Source: Serratia proteamaculans
GTDB lineage: Bacteria > Pseudomonadota > Gammaproteobacteria > Enterobacterales > Enterobacteriaceae
Assembly (NCBI RefSeq): GCF_013337185.1
Contig: NZ_SWDE01000001.1
Location: 1,612,001 to 1,676,000, forward strand
DNA length: 64,000 nt
Reading direction: 5' to 3'
Positions within the stretch are counted from its first letter, which is position 1. Each line of letters begins with the position of its first letter. The notes under the pieces are model-generated. The model had not been told where the DNA came from, searched no databases, and saw nothing but the letters and a program-made list of their open reading frames with translations. Both the position numbers and the translations under genes were made by a program. Below, piece by piece: positions 33,842 to 41,677 of the stretch.

Positions 33842-35059
33842 ATGTCACAGTCACCGACCGCACCTTACGCCACTACTTGCTGCATTGTTGGCGGTGGCCC
33901 CGCCGGGCTGATGCTCGGCTATCTGCTGGCTAGGGCGGGCATAGACGTGATGGTGCTGGAAAAGCACGCCGATTTCCTGCGCGACTTTCGCGGCGACACC
34001 ATTCATCCTTCAACGTTGGAAATCATGCATCAGCTTGGCCTGCTGGAGGAACTGCTGGCACTGCCGCACCAGTGCGCAGAAACGCTGCATGCCGAGATCG
34101 CCGGGCGTGACATTACGCTTGCCGACTTCACCCACCTGCCGACGCGCTGCAAATTTATCGCCTTTATGCCGCAGTGGGAGTTTCTCAACTTTCTGGCAGA
34201 AAAAGCCGCCGTCTTTCCTGAATTCACCCTGATAAAATCGGCGCAGGTACACCAGTTGCTATACGATCGTGGCCAGGTCTGCGGAGTGCTGGCAGAGACG
34301 CCGGAAGGCCCTGTTCGCGTACGCTGCCAATTGGTGATAGGTACTGATGGACGCAACTCGGTAGTGCGCGAACAGGCAATGCTCAGCAGCCGCTGTTTCG
34401 GCTCACCGCGTGACGTATTGTGGATGAAGATCGCTAAAAAACCCGGCGATCCGGCCTGGTCGATGGGACACACCGGGCCAAAACAAAACTTCATTATGAT
34501 CGACCGGGGTGAATACTGGCAGTGCGGTTATTCAGTCGACAAGGGCAGCTTCGAGGCGCTCCAACGGGAGGGGCTGGAGAAGTTTTTGCTGCAGATCGCC
34601 ACGATCGCCCCCTTCCAGGACCATCGCCTGCAGGATATCGTAAGTTGGGATCAGGTGAAATTATTAAGCATTCGTATCGATCGACTGGATCAGTGGGCCA
34701 AACCGGGCGTGCTGTGCATTGGCGATGCCGCACACGCCATGTCGCCGATTGGCGGTGTCGGGGTGAATCTGGCGATTCAGGACGCGGTCGCCACCGCCAA
34801 CGTGATTATTCCTCCGCTGCGTAGCCAGTGTTTGCAGCTCAAGCACCTGCTGCGCGTGCAACGCCGCCGCAGTTTTCCCACCAAAGCCACCCAGTTCCTG
34901 CAAATTAAAATGAGCCAACGCAGGCCGAAAAAACGTCAAGGTAGCGGCGGATCCCGTCTGATGGCTCGGGTTGGCAACAGCCGTTGGCTGCCACGTTTAT
35001 TTGGCCGGATTATCGGGCTGGGGTTCCGGCGAGAAACGCCGAAGCATCTTGCAGATTGA
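33842..35059 (+). CDS. FAD-dependent monooxygenase (PHBH/aromatic hydroxylase type), Fur-regulated
   Basis: 405 residues. FAD-binding motifs are visible: GGGPAG within CCIVGGGPAGLMLGYLLARAG (residues ~16-36), the DG motif in LVIGTDGRNSVVREQA, and GD in VLCIGDAAHAMSPIGGVGVNLAIQDA. This is the class A flavin monooxygenase fold, whose members hydroxylate aromatic or polyketide-like compounds with NAD(P)H and O2. AGGAG lies before the ATG at 33842. The C-terminal ~80 residues are very basic (RRRSFPTKATQ, SQRRPKKRQG). The near-perfect Fur box upstream implies induction on iron starvation. It stands alone, without siderophore genes nearby, so the substrate is unknown. Confidence 0.85.
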   Translation: MSQSPTAPYATTCCIVGGGPAGLMLGYLLARAGIDVMVLEKHADFLRDFRGDTIHPSTLEIMHQLGLLEELLALPHQCAETLHAEIAGRDITLADFTHLPTRCKFIAFMPQWEFLNFLAEKAAVFPEFTLIKSAQVHQLLYDRGQVCGVLAETPEGPVRVRCQLVIGTDGRNSVVREQAMLSSRCFGSPRDVLWMKIAKKPGDPAWSMGHTGPKQNFIMIDRGEYWQCGYSVDKGSFEALQREGLEKFLLQIATIAPFQDHRLQDIVSWDQVKLLSIRIDRLDQWAKPGVLCIGDAAHAMSPIGGVGVNLAIQDAVATANVIIPPLRSQCLQLKHLLRVQRRRSFPTKATQFLQIKMSQRRPKKRQGSGGSRLMARVGNSRWLPRLFGRIIGLGFRRETPKHLAD

Positions 35060-35134
35060 GGGCTTGCTGCGGTCAAAAATACGTAATGGGCACAATCGAT
35101 AGATTAATCATCTTCCAGCAGGGTAATGCCCATT

Positions 35135-35911
35135 TTATCCATGCTGCGCTCCCGCCTTTTGTATAAGAGCGGCATGTAACACCGCAGCAGGATCTTGCTT
35201 CATCAGATCTTTGGGTTTTTTACCCTCCAGCCAGCTATTGGCCGTGCCCATCCAGCTCGCTATCGACCAGGCACTGGTGCTGTCACCAAAAACGGTCAAT
35301 ATGTCTTTGAGGATTTTTAGCGGCTGGTAAGCCTCATCCAGTGCGTAGGCCGGATAGCGGTCGTGCCACTCAACGTTGATCGCAAAAATCTTTCCGCGTT
35401 GCTTCCAACCGTTTGGGCCTGCGCTACGGTTGCGATTTTTAAAACCTGCCCGGTCAGAGAGTTCGGCAGATGTCAGCCAGTTGGCATCTGCCAGAAGGTA
35501 CTGGCGAAGGTCCTGCTTCCTTTCTTCATTGCTGGCCTGAAACTCGGGAAAACCGGCAAAGATACTGGCGGCAGGCATAGCTTTTTCGCTATCGACATCC
35601 ACTCGGGCCGCCGGTATCTTCCCTGTCGCAGACTTGGTGACCATATCCCAGGCAATCTCCAGCATCTGAATCGCCGCATTGGGATCGACTGCAGGATCAT
35701 TGATCATGTCGGTAAGCTTTTTCCTCAGTGCGCTATTGCCGGCGTCATTGTTGCGATCCGAATCGGTGGTATGAGCATCGGGATCAATTTCAATCACCAA
35801 AAATCGCGCCGAATGCTTACTTGGCTTAAGATGCTGTAGCTGATCGGCAGTAAGCATTTGCATAACGGTACGATGTCCCTGACGACGATGGGTTTGCTGT
35901 TTGAGTGTCAT
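35135..35911 (-). CDS. DUF2384 (MbcA/ParS/Xre antitoxin C-terminal)-like protein without adjacent toxin
   Basis: 258 residues. The C-terminal ~60 residues (LTVFGDSTSAWSIASWMGTANSWLEGKKPKDLMKQDPAAVLHAAL) have the layout of the DUF2384 domain of Xre/ParS/MbcA antitoxins: F-G-D, a W/N segment, then L-x-G-x-x-P-x-D-L. The N-terminal 200 residues are not recognised; residues ~140-180 (LTSAELSDRAGFKNRNRSAGPNGWKQRGKIFAI) look like a small HTH-like module. No RES-domain toxin lies next to it. GGGGAAAG precedes the ATG at 35911. Three 9-bp tandem repeats sit 20 bases upstream and suggest autoregulation. Confidence 0.55.
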   Translation of the reverse strand: MTLKQQTHRRQGHRTVMQMLTADQLQHLKPSKHSARFLVIEIDPDAHTTDSDRNNDAGNSALRKKLTDMINDPAVDPNAAIQMLEIAWDMVTKSATGKIPAARVDVDSEKAMPAASIFAGFPEFQASNEERKQDLRQYLLADANWLTSAELSDRAGFKNRNRSAGPNGWKQRGKIFAINVEWHDRYPAYALDEAYQPLKILKDILTVFGDSTSAWSIASWMGTANSWLEGKKPKDLMKQDPAAVLHAALIQKAGAQHG

Positions 35912-35930
35912 ACTTTCCCCGGCATGCAGA

Positions 35931-35957
35931 TATTGCGTATATTGAGTATATCTCGTA
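35931..35957. repeat. Three 9-bp tandem direct repeats, candidate operator
   Basis: TATTGCGTA, TATTGAGTA and TATCTCGTA are exactly adjacent (35931-35939, 35940-35948, 35949-35957). They lie directly upstream of the DUF2384-like gene and 86 bases before the divergent GNAT gene. Iterated half-sites of this size suit a multimeric autoregulator. Confidence 0.5.
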
Positions 35958-36042
35958 TGCACTGGGTTGTCTAAATTCTCACCAGTGGCGGCATTTCCCT
36001 TTCAGCTTGTCCGCCGTTTCTCATTATTTCCAAGAGGTCCCT

Positions 36043-36555
36043 ATGTTCAGTATCCGCCAGGCTTTGAGCGGTGATTTAGCGCAGGTTCGTGATGTGGGTA
36101 TGCGCACCTACCAGGCCCATTTTGGCAAACTTTGGCACCATAAAGAGGAGTTGGACGCTTTTCTGGCGCAAGACTTTGCTGTTGAAGCTCTACAGAAGAC
36201 GCTGCAGGACGCGGATGTTTGCTGGCTATTGGGGTATGAAGGCGACAACCTGGTGGGTTATGCGCGGCTGAATTTCAACAGCCTGCTGGCACCGACTCAA
36301 ACAATCGGTGCCGAACTGCAGAAAATCTATTTCCTGCCGGAATATGCAGGCCGGGGTTACGGCCAGCACTTTTTTGAACAGGTGCAGCTTCGGGCGCTCG
36401 AACGTAAGCAAAAAACGTTGTGGCTGGAAGTGTTGCAGCGCAATACCAGCGCCCAGCGTTTTTACCAACGCCAGGGGCTGAGTATTTGCGGTGAAACCTG
36501 CTACACCAGCGCCCAGGGTTCCATCGGCATCTGGTATATGTCAAAGCCGCTGTAA
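36043..36555 (+). CDS. GNAT family N-acetyltransferase
   Basis: 170 residues. The acetyl-CoA loop is LQKIYFLPEYAGRGYGQHFFEQVQ (G-R-G-Y-G) and the C-terminal core is KTLWLEVLQRNTSAQRFYQRQGL. The first segment, FSIRQALSGDLAQVRDVG, is typical of RimI/YhbS-like acetyltransferases acting on small molecules; the substrate is unknown. AAGAGG lies five bases before the ATG at 36043; a longer in-frame extension upstream runs through the tandem-repeat operator and was rejected. The stop faces the phosphatase gene 3 bases away. Confidence 0.85.
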   Translation: MFSIRQALSGDLAQVRDVGMRTYQAHFGKLWHHKEELDAFLAQDFAVEALQKTLQDADVCWLLGYEGDNLVGYARLNFNSLLAPTQTIGAELQKIYFLPEYAGRGYGQHFFEQVQLRALERKQKTLWLEVLQRNTSAQRFYQRQGLSICGETCYTSAQGSIGIWYMSKPL

Positions 36556-36558
36556 CCC

Positions 36559-38265
36559 CTAGCCCGGAAACTCCAGCGCGCCGGTCAGATCCCCTAGCGG
36601 TTTTTGGCTGCGCGCCGCCATCGCTTTATCGCGCTCCGTTAGCCCGTCCAGCGGTGGCAGATCAAACACCCGACTGATTAATCGCAGGATCGAGCCGGTA
36701 TCGTACACCTCATGATCGACGTAACCTTTGCGGGCAAAAGATGAAACCACCAATGCCGGGATACGCGAACCAGGGCCCCAACGATCGCCCTGAGGCGGGG
36801 CCACATGATCCCACCAGCCGCCGTTCTCATCAAAGGTAATCACCACCACGCTATTTTCCCACTGGGGGCCATTGCGCAGACTGTTGATGATATGGGCAAT
36901 ATGGCGATCGCCGGCCTCTACATCGGAATAACCGGCGTGCATATTGAGGTTGCCCTGCGGTTTGTAGAATGCCACCGGCGGTAAAGTCCCCGCTTCGACC
37001 GCGGCCAGAAATTTATTGCTACCGGTTGAATCGCCAATACCGCCGTCACGCAAATGCGCCTCACGCGCCTGCGGGTTACCCGGCCCGAGATTCTCGAAAT
37101 AGTTGAACGGTTGATGGTGATACTGAAAATCTGGCGCACCAGGGAAATCGCCCTGATCCTTGCGGTTGTCTAGCGCGTACTGCCAACCCCCGGCATACCA
37201 CGCCCAGTCGATCCCTTTCTGGCTCAGTAAATCGCCAATATGCTGATGCTTCTGTGGTGGCATAACGTTGGGCATGGTGGCGTCCGCCAGCGTCGGGTCT
37301 TTCTCATCCTGAGTCCACGACGGCCAGTACGGTGGTGCCATAGTGTTGACCGCATAGCCATCCGGCGTCAGCAGGCTCTTGCCAAACAGCGGGATACCGA
37401 ACGAGGCGCTAACCGGCGAGTCGCCCAACGGCTTCAGGCGCGAGTCCGTCACGTCATCGCTTTCCAGCAGGGCAATGCCGTCTTTGGCGATGGAGTTTTG
37501 TACCTCGGGGTAAAACGGCGGGCGGGCGCAGATCAGATACTGGTGATTCAGGAAGGAACCGCCAAACGCCCCCTGGAAAAAGTTATCGCAGAGCGTAAAT
37601 TCTTGCGCCAACGTCCACAACCGCAGGTTGTAAGCACCGTCACCGTAATACCCCATGGTCAAAGCACCGGAGTCGGCCCAGGCGACAAACTTGTCGTTTT
37701 TGCCGCCGTTGATCTGCATTTGATTCTGGTAGAACACATGCCATAGGTCGCGGGTGACCACGCCATGCGGCAGGTTCTCGCCCTGTGGCCCGGTCAACAC
37801 AAACGGCTGATTGGGCAATTGATTGGTGAACACCGCGTCTTCACCAATTTGATAGTTAACGTGCCCAACCTCCTGTGCCTTTGGCACCAGGCCTTTCCAG
37901 ATCGGCGGCAGCGAGTCCAGCAGACTGCCGTCGCGATCGCGCTGCTGGTATTCCTCGGGTTTGAGCGCCGAAAGCGGTTTTTCTACCCCAGGGAAATTGG
38001 CAAACAGGTTATTGAAGCTGCGATTTTCGGCGTAGATCACCACCACATTTTTCACATGACGCCGCAACAGCGGGTTTTGTGCACTGGCTGGCACAGCGCT
38101 CAGCAAGACTTTCTTGTTACCCTCAGCCGCGGCCCTGGCCAACGGCGCAATGGAGGCACCTACCCCTAACGCCGTAGCGCCAGCCAGAAAACGCCGACGT
38201 GCCGGGTTGCTCGGCTGCTGTTCCTCCGCCGGTAACGGCAGATCCTTATTCGGTTTATCGCTCAT
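36559..38265 (-). CDS. Tat-exported acid phosphatase/phospholipase C-type phosphoesterase (AcpA family)
   Basis: 568 residues. A twin-arginine signal is present (PARRRFLAGATALGVGASIAPLARA), so the folded enzyme should be exported to the periplasm. The phosphoesterase family start VVVIYAENRSFNNLFANFPG carries the metal/nucleophile region (ENRSF) found in AcpA and PlcC-type phospholipases, and VVVITFDENGGWWDHVAPP is the second metal motif. No C-terminal PLC repeats are seen, so an acid phosphatase is more likely than a phospholipase. The second ATG (38265) has GAGG at 8 bases. A three-repeat Pho-box-like sequence upstream suggests PhoB control. Confidence 0.85.
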   Translation of the reverse strand: MSDKPNKDLPLPAEEQQPSNPARRRFLAGATALGVGASIAPLARAAAEGNKKVLLSAVPASAQNPLLRRHVKNVVVIYAENRSFNNLFANFPGVEKPLSALKPEEYQQRDRDGSLLDSLPPIWKGLVPKAQEVGHVNYQIGEDAVFTNQLPNQPFVLTGPQGENLPHGVVTRDLWHVFYQNQMQINGGKNDKFVAWADSGALTMGYYGDGAYNLRLWTLAQEFTLCDNFFQGAFGGSFLNHQYLICARPPFYPEVQNSIAKDGIALLESDDVTDSRLKPLGDSPVSASFGIPLFGKSLLTPDGYAVNTMAPPYWPSWTQDEKDPTLADATMPNVMPPQKHQHIGDLLSQKGIDWAWYAGGWQYALDNRKDQGDFPGAPDFQYHHQPFNYFENLGPGNPQAREAHLRDGGIGDSTGSNKFLAAVEAGTLPPVAFYKPQGNLNMHAGYSDVEAGDRHIAHIINSLRNGPQWENSVVVITFDENGGWWDHVAPPQGDRWGPGSRIPALVVSSFARKGYVDHEVYDTGSILRLISRVFDLPPLDGLTERDKAMAARSQKPLGDLTGALEFPG

Positions 38266-38330
38266 AGGCATTCCCTCGAAAATAATTAACCTGTTGATTT
38301 ATTATTAATTTATTTAAGGATCATTATGCT

Positions 38331-38359
38331 ATGGCAAAATTATGAACGAAATGTGACAC
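38331..38359 (-). promoter_or_regulatory. Candidate Pho box upstream of the AcpA-type phosphatase
   Basis: On the minus strand three 7-mers, GTGTCAC, CGTTCAT and TTGCCAT, are spaced by ATTT and AATT, giving the 11-bp period of PhoB sites (consensus CTGTCAT with AT-rich 4-bp spacers). They match the half-site at 6, 5 and 5 of 7 positions. A CATAAT box follows at -10-like distance. Confidence 0.5.
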
Positions 38360-38435
38360 CCGTCGGCAGGTTAGCATTTGGCAACACTTTCGCGAATTTC
38401 GCCGCAGTTTTATTAAAATCCTGCGGCTTTATCGG

Positions 38436-38948
38436 TTAGCGAGCGTCGCGTTGCAGCATCAAAAATATCAGCGCCAGCGTATTGGGCACCATATACAGCA
38501 TCGCGCCCAGCTGCACCGCCAGCGGATTATCCTTGGCCTGCCAGGCCATAAACCAGTCGCCTGCTACTACCATAAAGCCGAGGCCCCACACCGCGATCGC
38601 ACAGAGCGCGCCCAGCATGGCCCAGGCTTTTCCCCTGGCAAAAGCCGCGTAAGAATGGCCCAGATGTTTCAGCATCAGCACCACGCCAAAAGCAGCGGTG
38701 ATGCCGGCCACAGACTCCAGCAAAGTGATCATCGCCAGCCCGACCCGCCCGGCCCATTCAACGCTGATAGCCCGCCACATTAATCCAGGAACCTGATAGG
38801 TATCCTGCATGGCCAGCAACGGGGCCACGGCATGTTGGGCAGTCCCGGAAAAATCGGCGGTATTGTTCAGCAAGCTGAATATTCCCCAAAGAGCCGGGAA
38901 CAGTGACAGGACGATGCAGCCCAGACGTGACATAGTGATTTCGGTCAT
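38436..38948 (-). CDS. DUF2165-type small integral membrane protein
   Basis: 170 residues with four hydrophobic segments (about 10-25, 65-90, 105-130, 145-165). The pattern, including NTADFSGTAQHAVAPLLAMQDTY and LMWRAISVEWAGRVGLAMITLLE, fits the predicted membrane protein family DUF2165, whose function is unknown. GGGAT precedes the ATG. It is separated from the urt operon by 142 bases and from the phosphatase by 170 bases, so it is probably monocistronic. Confidence 0.75.
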   Translation of the reverse strand: MTEITMSRLGCIVLSLFPALWGIFSLLNNTADFSGTAQHAVAPLLAMQDTYQVPGLMWRAISVEWAGRVGLAMITLLESVAGITAAFGVVLMLKHLGHSYAAFARGKAWAMLGALCAIAVWGLGFMVVAGDWFMAWQAKDNPLAVQLGAMLYMVPNTLALIFLMLQRDAR

Positions 38949-39090
38949 GATTATCCCTAATTTATGGTGATGTATAACCCGGAGTTCCTTGTATTGCTGC
39001 AGTTTAACTCGGGATAGCTAAACGGCGACTACCGTTCCACCCAACAAAGTGTTCTGAGAATCATTGCCCTTTCACTGCCAGCCTTGAACC

Positions 39091-39789
39091 TTAAATCGCC
39101 ACCAGCCCACGAACGCCGTCTTGCTCCATCGCGCTGCCGGCACCGCGCTGGACAATGCTGCCGCGCGACATCACCAGATAGCGGTCCGCCAGCTCGGCGG
39201 CAAAATCATAAAACTGCTCCACCAGCAGGATGGCCATATCCCCCTGGGCCGCCAACTGTTTGATCACCGCGCCGATCTCTTTGATCACCGAAGGCTGGAT
39301 CCCCTCCGTCGGCTCATCCAGGATCAATAACTGCGGTCGGCAGGCCAGCGCACGCCCAATCGCCAACTGTTGCTGTTGGCCACCGGAGAGATCGCCGCCG
39401 CGTCGATCTTTCATCTGCAACAGCACCGGGAACAGTTCATAGATCTGATCCGGAACCTTGCGCGCCTGGCTACCGGAAAAACGTGCCAGCCCCATCAGCA
39501 GATTTTCTTCCACCGTCAGGCGGCCAAAGATCTCACGCCCCTGCGGCACATAGGCGACGCCTGCCTGTACCCGCTGGTGCGGTTTTCTGCCGTTGAGGCT
39601 TTCGCCCTGCCAACTGATGCTACCGCTCTTGGCTGGGATCAGCCCCATCAGGCACTTCAACAGCGTGGTTTTCCCCACGCCGTTGCGCCCCAGCAGGCAG
39701 GTCACTTCGCCGATATGAGCTTCAAACGACAGGCCGCGCAAAATGTGACTGCCGCCGTAATATTGATTCAGTTCACTCACTTGCAACAT
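39091..39789 (-). CDS. urtE: Urea ABC transporter ATP-binding subunit UrtE
   Basis: 232 residues of the LivF type. Walker A GRNGVGKTT, ABC signature LSGGQQQQLAIGRAL, Walker B LLILDEPTEGIQP (the TEGIQPS form is typical of UrtE), switch His replaced by Gln in LLVEQFYDFA as in LivF relatives. With UrtD it drives urea uptake through UrtB/UrtC. It is the last gene of the operon, 8 bases after urtD, with TAGGAG before the start. Confidence 0.95.
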   Translation of the reverse strand: MLQVSELNQYYGGSHILRGLSFEAHIGEVTCLLGRNGVGKTTLLKCLMGLIPAKSGSISWQGESLNGRKPHQRVQAGVAYVPQGREIFGRLTVEENLLMGLARFSGSQARKVPDQIYELFPVLLQMKDRRGGDLSGGQQQQLAIGRALACRPQLLILDEPTEGIQPSVIKEIGAVIKQLAAQGDMAILLVEQFYDFAAELADRYLVMSRGSIVQRGAGSAMEQDGVRGLVAI

Positions 39790-39797
39790 AACGACTC

Positions 39798-40604
39798 CTA
39801 ACGCCCAAGATACACGTCGATCACCTGCTCGTTGGCCTGTACCTGCGCCAATGAGCCTTCCGCCAGCACCTGGCCCTGATGCAGCACCGTGACGTGGTCG
39901 GCAATGGTTTCGACAAACCCCATGTCGTGCTCCACCACCATCAGCGAATGCTTGCCCGCCAGCGAGCGGAACAGTTCGGCGGTGTACTCGGTTTCCGCAT
40001 CTGTCATGCCGGCCGCCGGTTCATCGAGCAGCAGCAGATGCGGTTCCTGCACCAATAACATGCCTATCTCGAGAAACTGTTTTTGCCCGTGAGACAGCAA
40101 CCCGGCGGGACGATAGCGTTCATGGCCCAGCCGCAGGGTTTTCAGCATTTCATCAATGCGGTCGCGCTGTTCGCTGCTCAGTTTGGCACGCAGGCAGGCC
40201 CATACCGACTTCTGGGTTTTCTGGGCGATCTCCAGATTTTCGAACACCGTCAACGCCTCAAACACCGTCGGCTTTTGGAACTTGCGACCGATACCGGCCT
40301 GGGCGATCTGCATCGGATCCAGCGCGGTCAGATCGACAGTTTGATCGTAAAACACCCTGCCGCTGTCCGGCCGGGTCTTACCGGTGATCACATCCATCAG
40401 CGTGGTTTTCCCCGCGCCGTTGGGGCCGATCACACAGCGCAGTTCACCCACGCCGATCTGCAGCGAAAGATCGCTCAACGCCCGAAAACCGTCAAAGCTG
40501 ACGTTGATCTTGTCGAGCAGCAGTACCGGATCGGTTTGCTGGCGGTATTTATCGGCCGGCAGCGGCTGGGTGAACAGCTCTTCGGTCATTTGCAGCGAAT
40601 TCAT
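39798..40604 (-). CDS. urtD: Urea ABC transporter ATP-binding subunit UrtD
   Basis: 268 residues of the LivG type. Walker A GPNGAGKTT, the LivG insertion GRKFQKPTVFEALTVFENLE, signature LSHGQKQFLEIGMLL, Walker B LLLLDEPAAGMTD, and VVEHDMGFV. The H in LSHGQKQ and the Q-K-P-T sequence are characteristic of UrtD. The ATG at 40604 overlaps the urtC stop as ATGA; a longer open frame upstream is the urtC gene in another frame. Confidence 0.95.
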   Translation of the reverse strand: MNSLQMTEELFTQPLPADKYRQQTDPVLLLDKINVSFDGFRALSDLSLQIGVGELRCVIGPNGAGKTTLMDVITGKTRPDSGRVFYDQTVDLTALDPMQIAQAGIGRKFQKPTVFEALTVFENLEIAQKTQKSVWACLRAKLSSEQRDRIDEMLKTLRLGHERYRPAGLLSHGQKQFLEIGMLLVQEPHLLLLDEPAAGMTDAETEYTAELFRSLAGKHSLMVVEHDMGFVETIADHVTVLHQGQVLAEGSLAQVQANEQVIDVYLGR

Positions 40605-41677
40605 TGTGATTTTCCTCTGCGCAGCAGGCCGATAACCCCTTTCGGCAGGAACAGCGTGACGATGATAAACATCAGGCCGAGGAAGAACTGCCAGTATTCC
40701 GGAATGGCCATGGTAAACCAGCTTTTGGCACCGTTGACGATACCGGCCCCCAGCAGCGGCCCCACCAGCGTGCCGCGTCCGCCGAGCGCCACCCAAATGG
40801 CGGCTTCGATCGAGTTGGTCGGGGACATTTCGCCGGGGTTGATAATGCCTACCTGCGGCACATACAGCGCCCCGGCCAGCCCGCACAGCACCGCCGACAG
40901 CGTCCAGACAAACAGTTTGAAGCCCTTCGGATCGTAGCCGCAGAACGTCAGGCGGTTTTCCGCATCGCGCACCGCCGTCAGCACCCGGCCGAATTTGCTG
41001 CGTGCCAGCGCAAAGCCGATTGCCAGACTGGCGGCCAGCAGCAGTACCGTGGTCAGGAACAGCGCCACCCGCGTGCCGGTGGCGGTGATCGGGAAGCCCA
41101 GCAAGGTCGTAAATCCGGTAAAGCCATTGTTGCCGCCAAAGCCGGTTTCGTTACGGAAAAACAGCAGCATACCGGCGTAGGTCAGCGCCTGGGTCATGAT
41201 GGAGAAATACACCCCTTTGATTTTTGAGCGGAAGGCGAAATAACCGAAGATAAAGGCCAGCACGCCGGGCACCAGCACAATCAGGCACAGCGCCCAGGCG
41301 AAATACTGGGTACCGCTCCAAAACCACGGCAATTCATTCCACGAAAGAAACGACATAAATGCCGGCAGACCATCGCCCGCCGCCTGGCGCATCAGATACA
41401 TGCCCATGGCATAGCCGCCAAGGGCGAAAAACAGCCCATGCCCCAGCGACAGCAGCCCGGCGTAACCCCACACCAGATCAAGCGCCACCGCCACCACCGC
41501 ATAACACAAGATTTTACCCACCAGCGTCAGGGTGTAAGTGGAGATCGCCAGCGGATGCTCTGCCGGCAGCAGCGCCAAAAACGGCATGATCAGCAGCGTA
41601 AGCAACGCCAGCCCGCCGATGCCCAGCGCCAGCCGGGGCGCCTTCTGCAGGCCGGTTACAGTCAATGGTTGGCTCAT
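40601..41677 (-). CDS. urtC: Urea ABC transporter permease UrtC
   Basis: 358 residues, LivM-type permease with about ten hydrophobic segments. LVWGYAGLLSLGHGLFFALGGYAMGMYLM is the conserved core, and the NELPWFW loop and GFGGNNGFTGF are typical of UrtC. It forms the membrane pathway with UrtB. It shares one base with the urtB stop (TGATG) and 4 bases with urtD, so translation is coupled. Confidence 0.95.
   Translation of the reverse strand: MSQPLTVTGLQKAPRLALGIGGLALLTLLIMPFLALLPAEHPLAISTYTLTLVGKILCYAVVAVALDLVWGYAGLLSLGHGLFFALGGYAMGMYLMRQAAGDGLPAFMSFLSWNELPWFWSGTQYFAWALCLIVLVPGVLAFIFGYFAFRSKIKGVYFSIMTQALTYAGMLLFFRNETGFGGNNGFTGFTTLLGFPITATGTRVALFLTTVLLLAASLAIGFALARSKFGRVLTAVRDAENRLTFCGYDPKGFKLFVWTLSAVLCGLAGALYVPQVGIINPGEMSPTNSIEAAIWVALGGRGTLVGPLLGAGIVNGAKSWFTMAIPEYWQFFLGLMFIIVTLFLPKGVIGLLRRGKSQ

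Noticed and set aside
40605-40886. Longer urtD start at 40886
   Set aside because: The extra 94 codons are the urtC gene in another frame; the ATGA overlap at 40601-40604 marks the real start.
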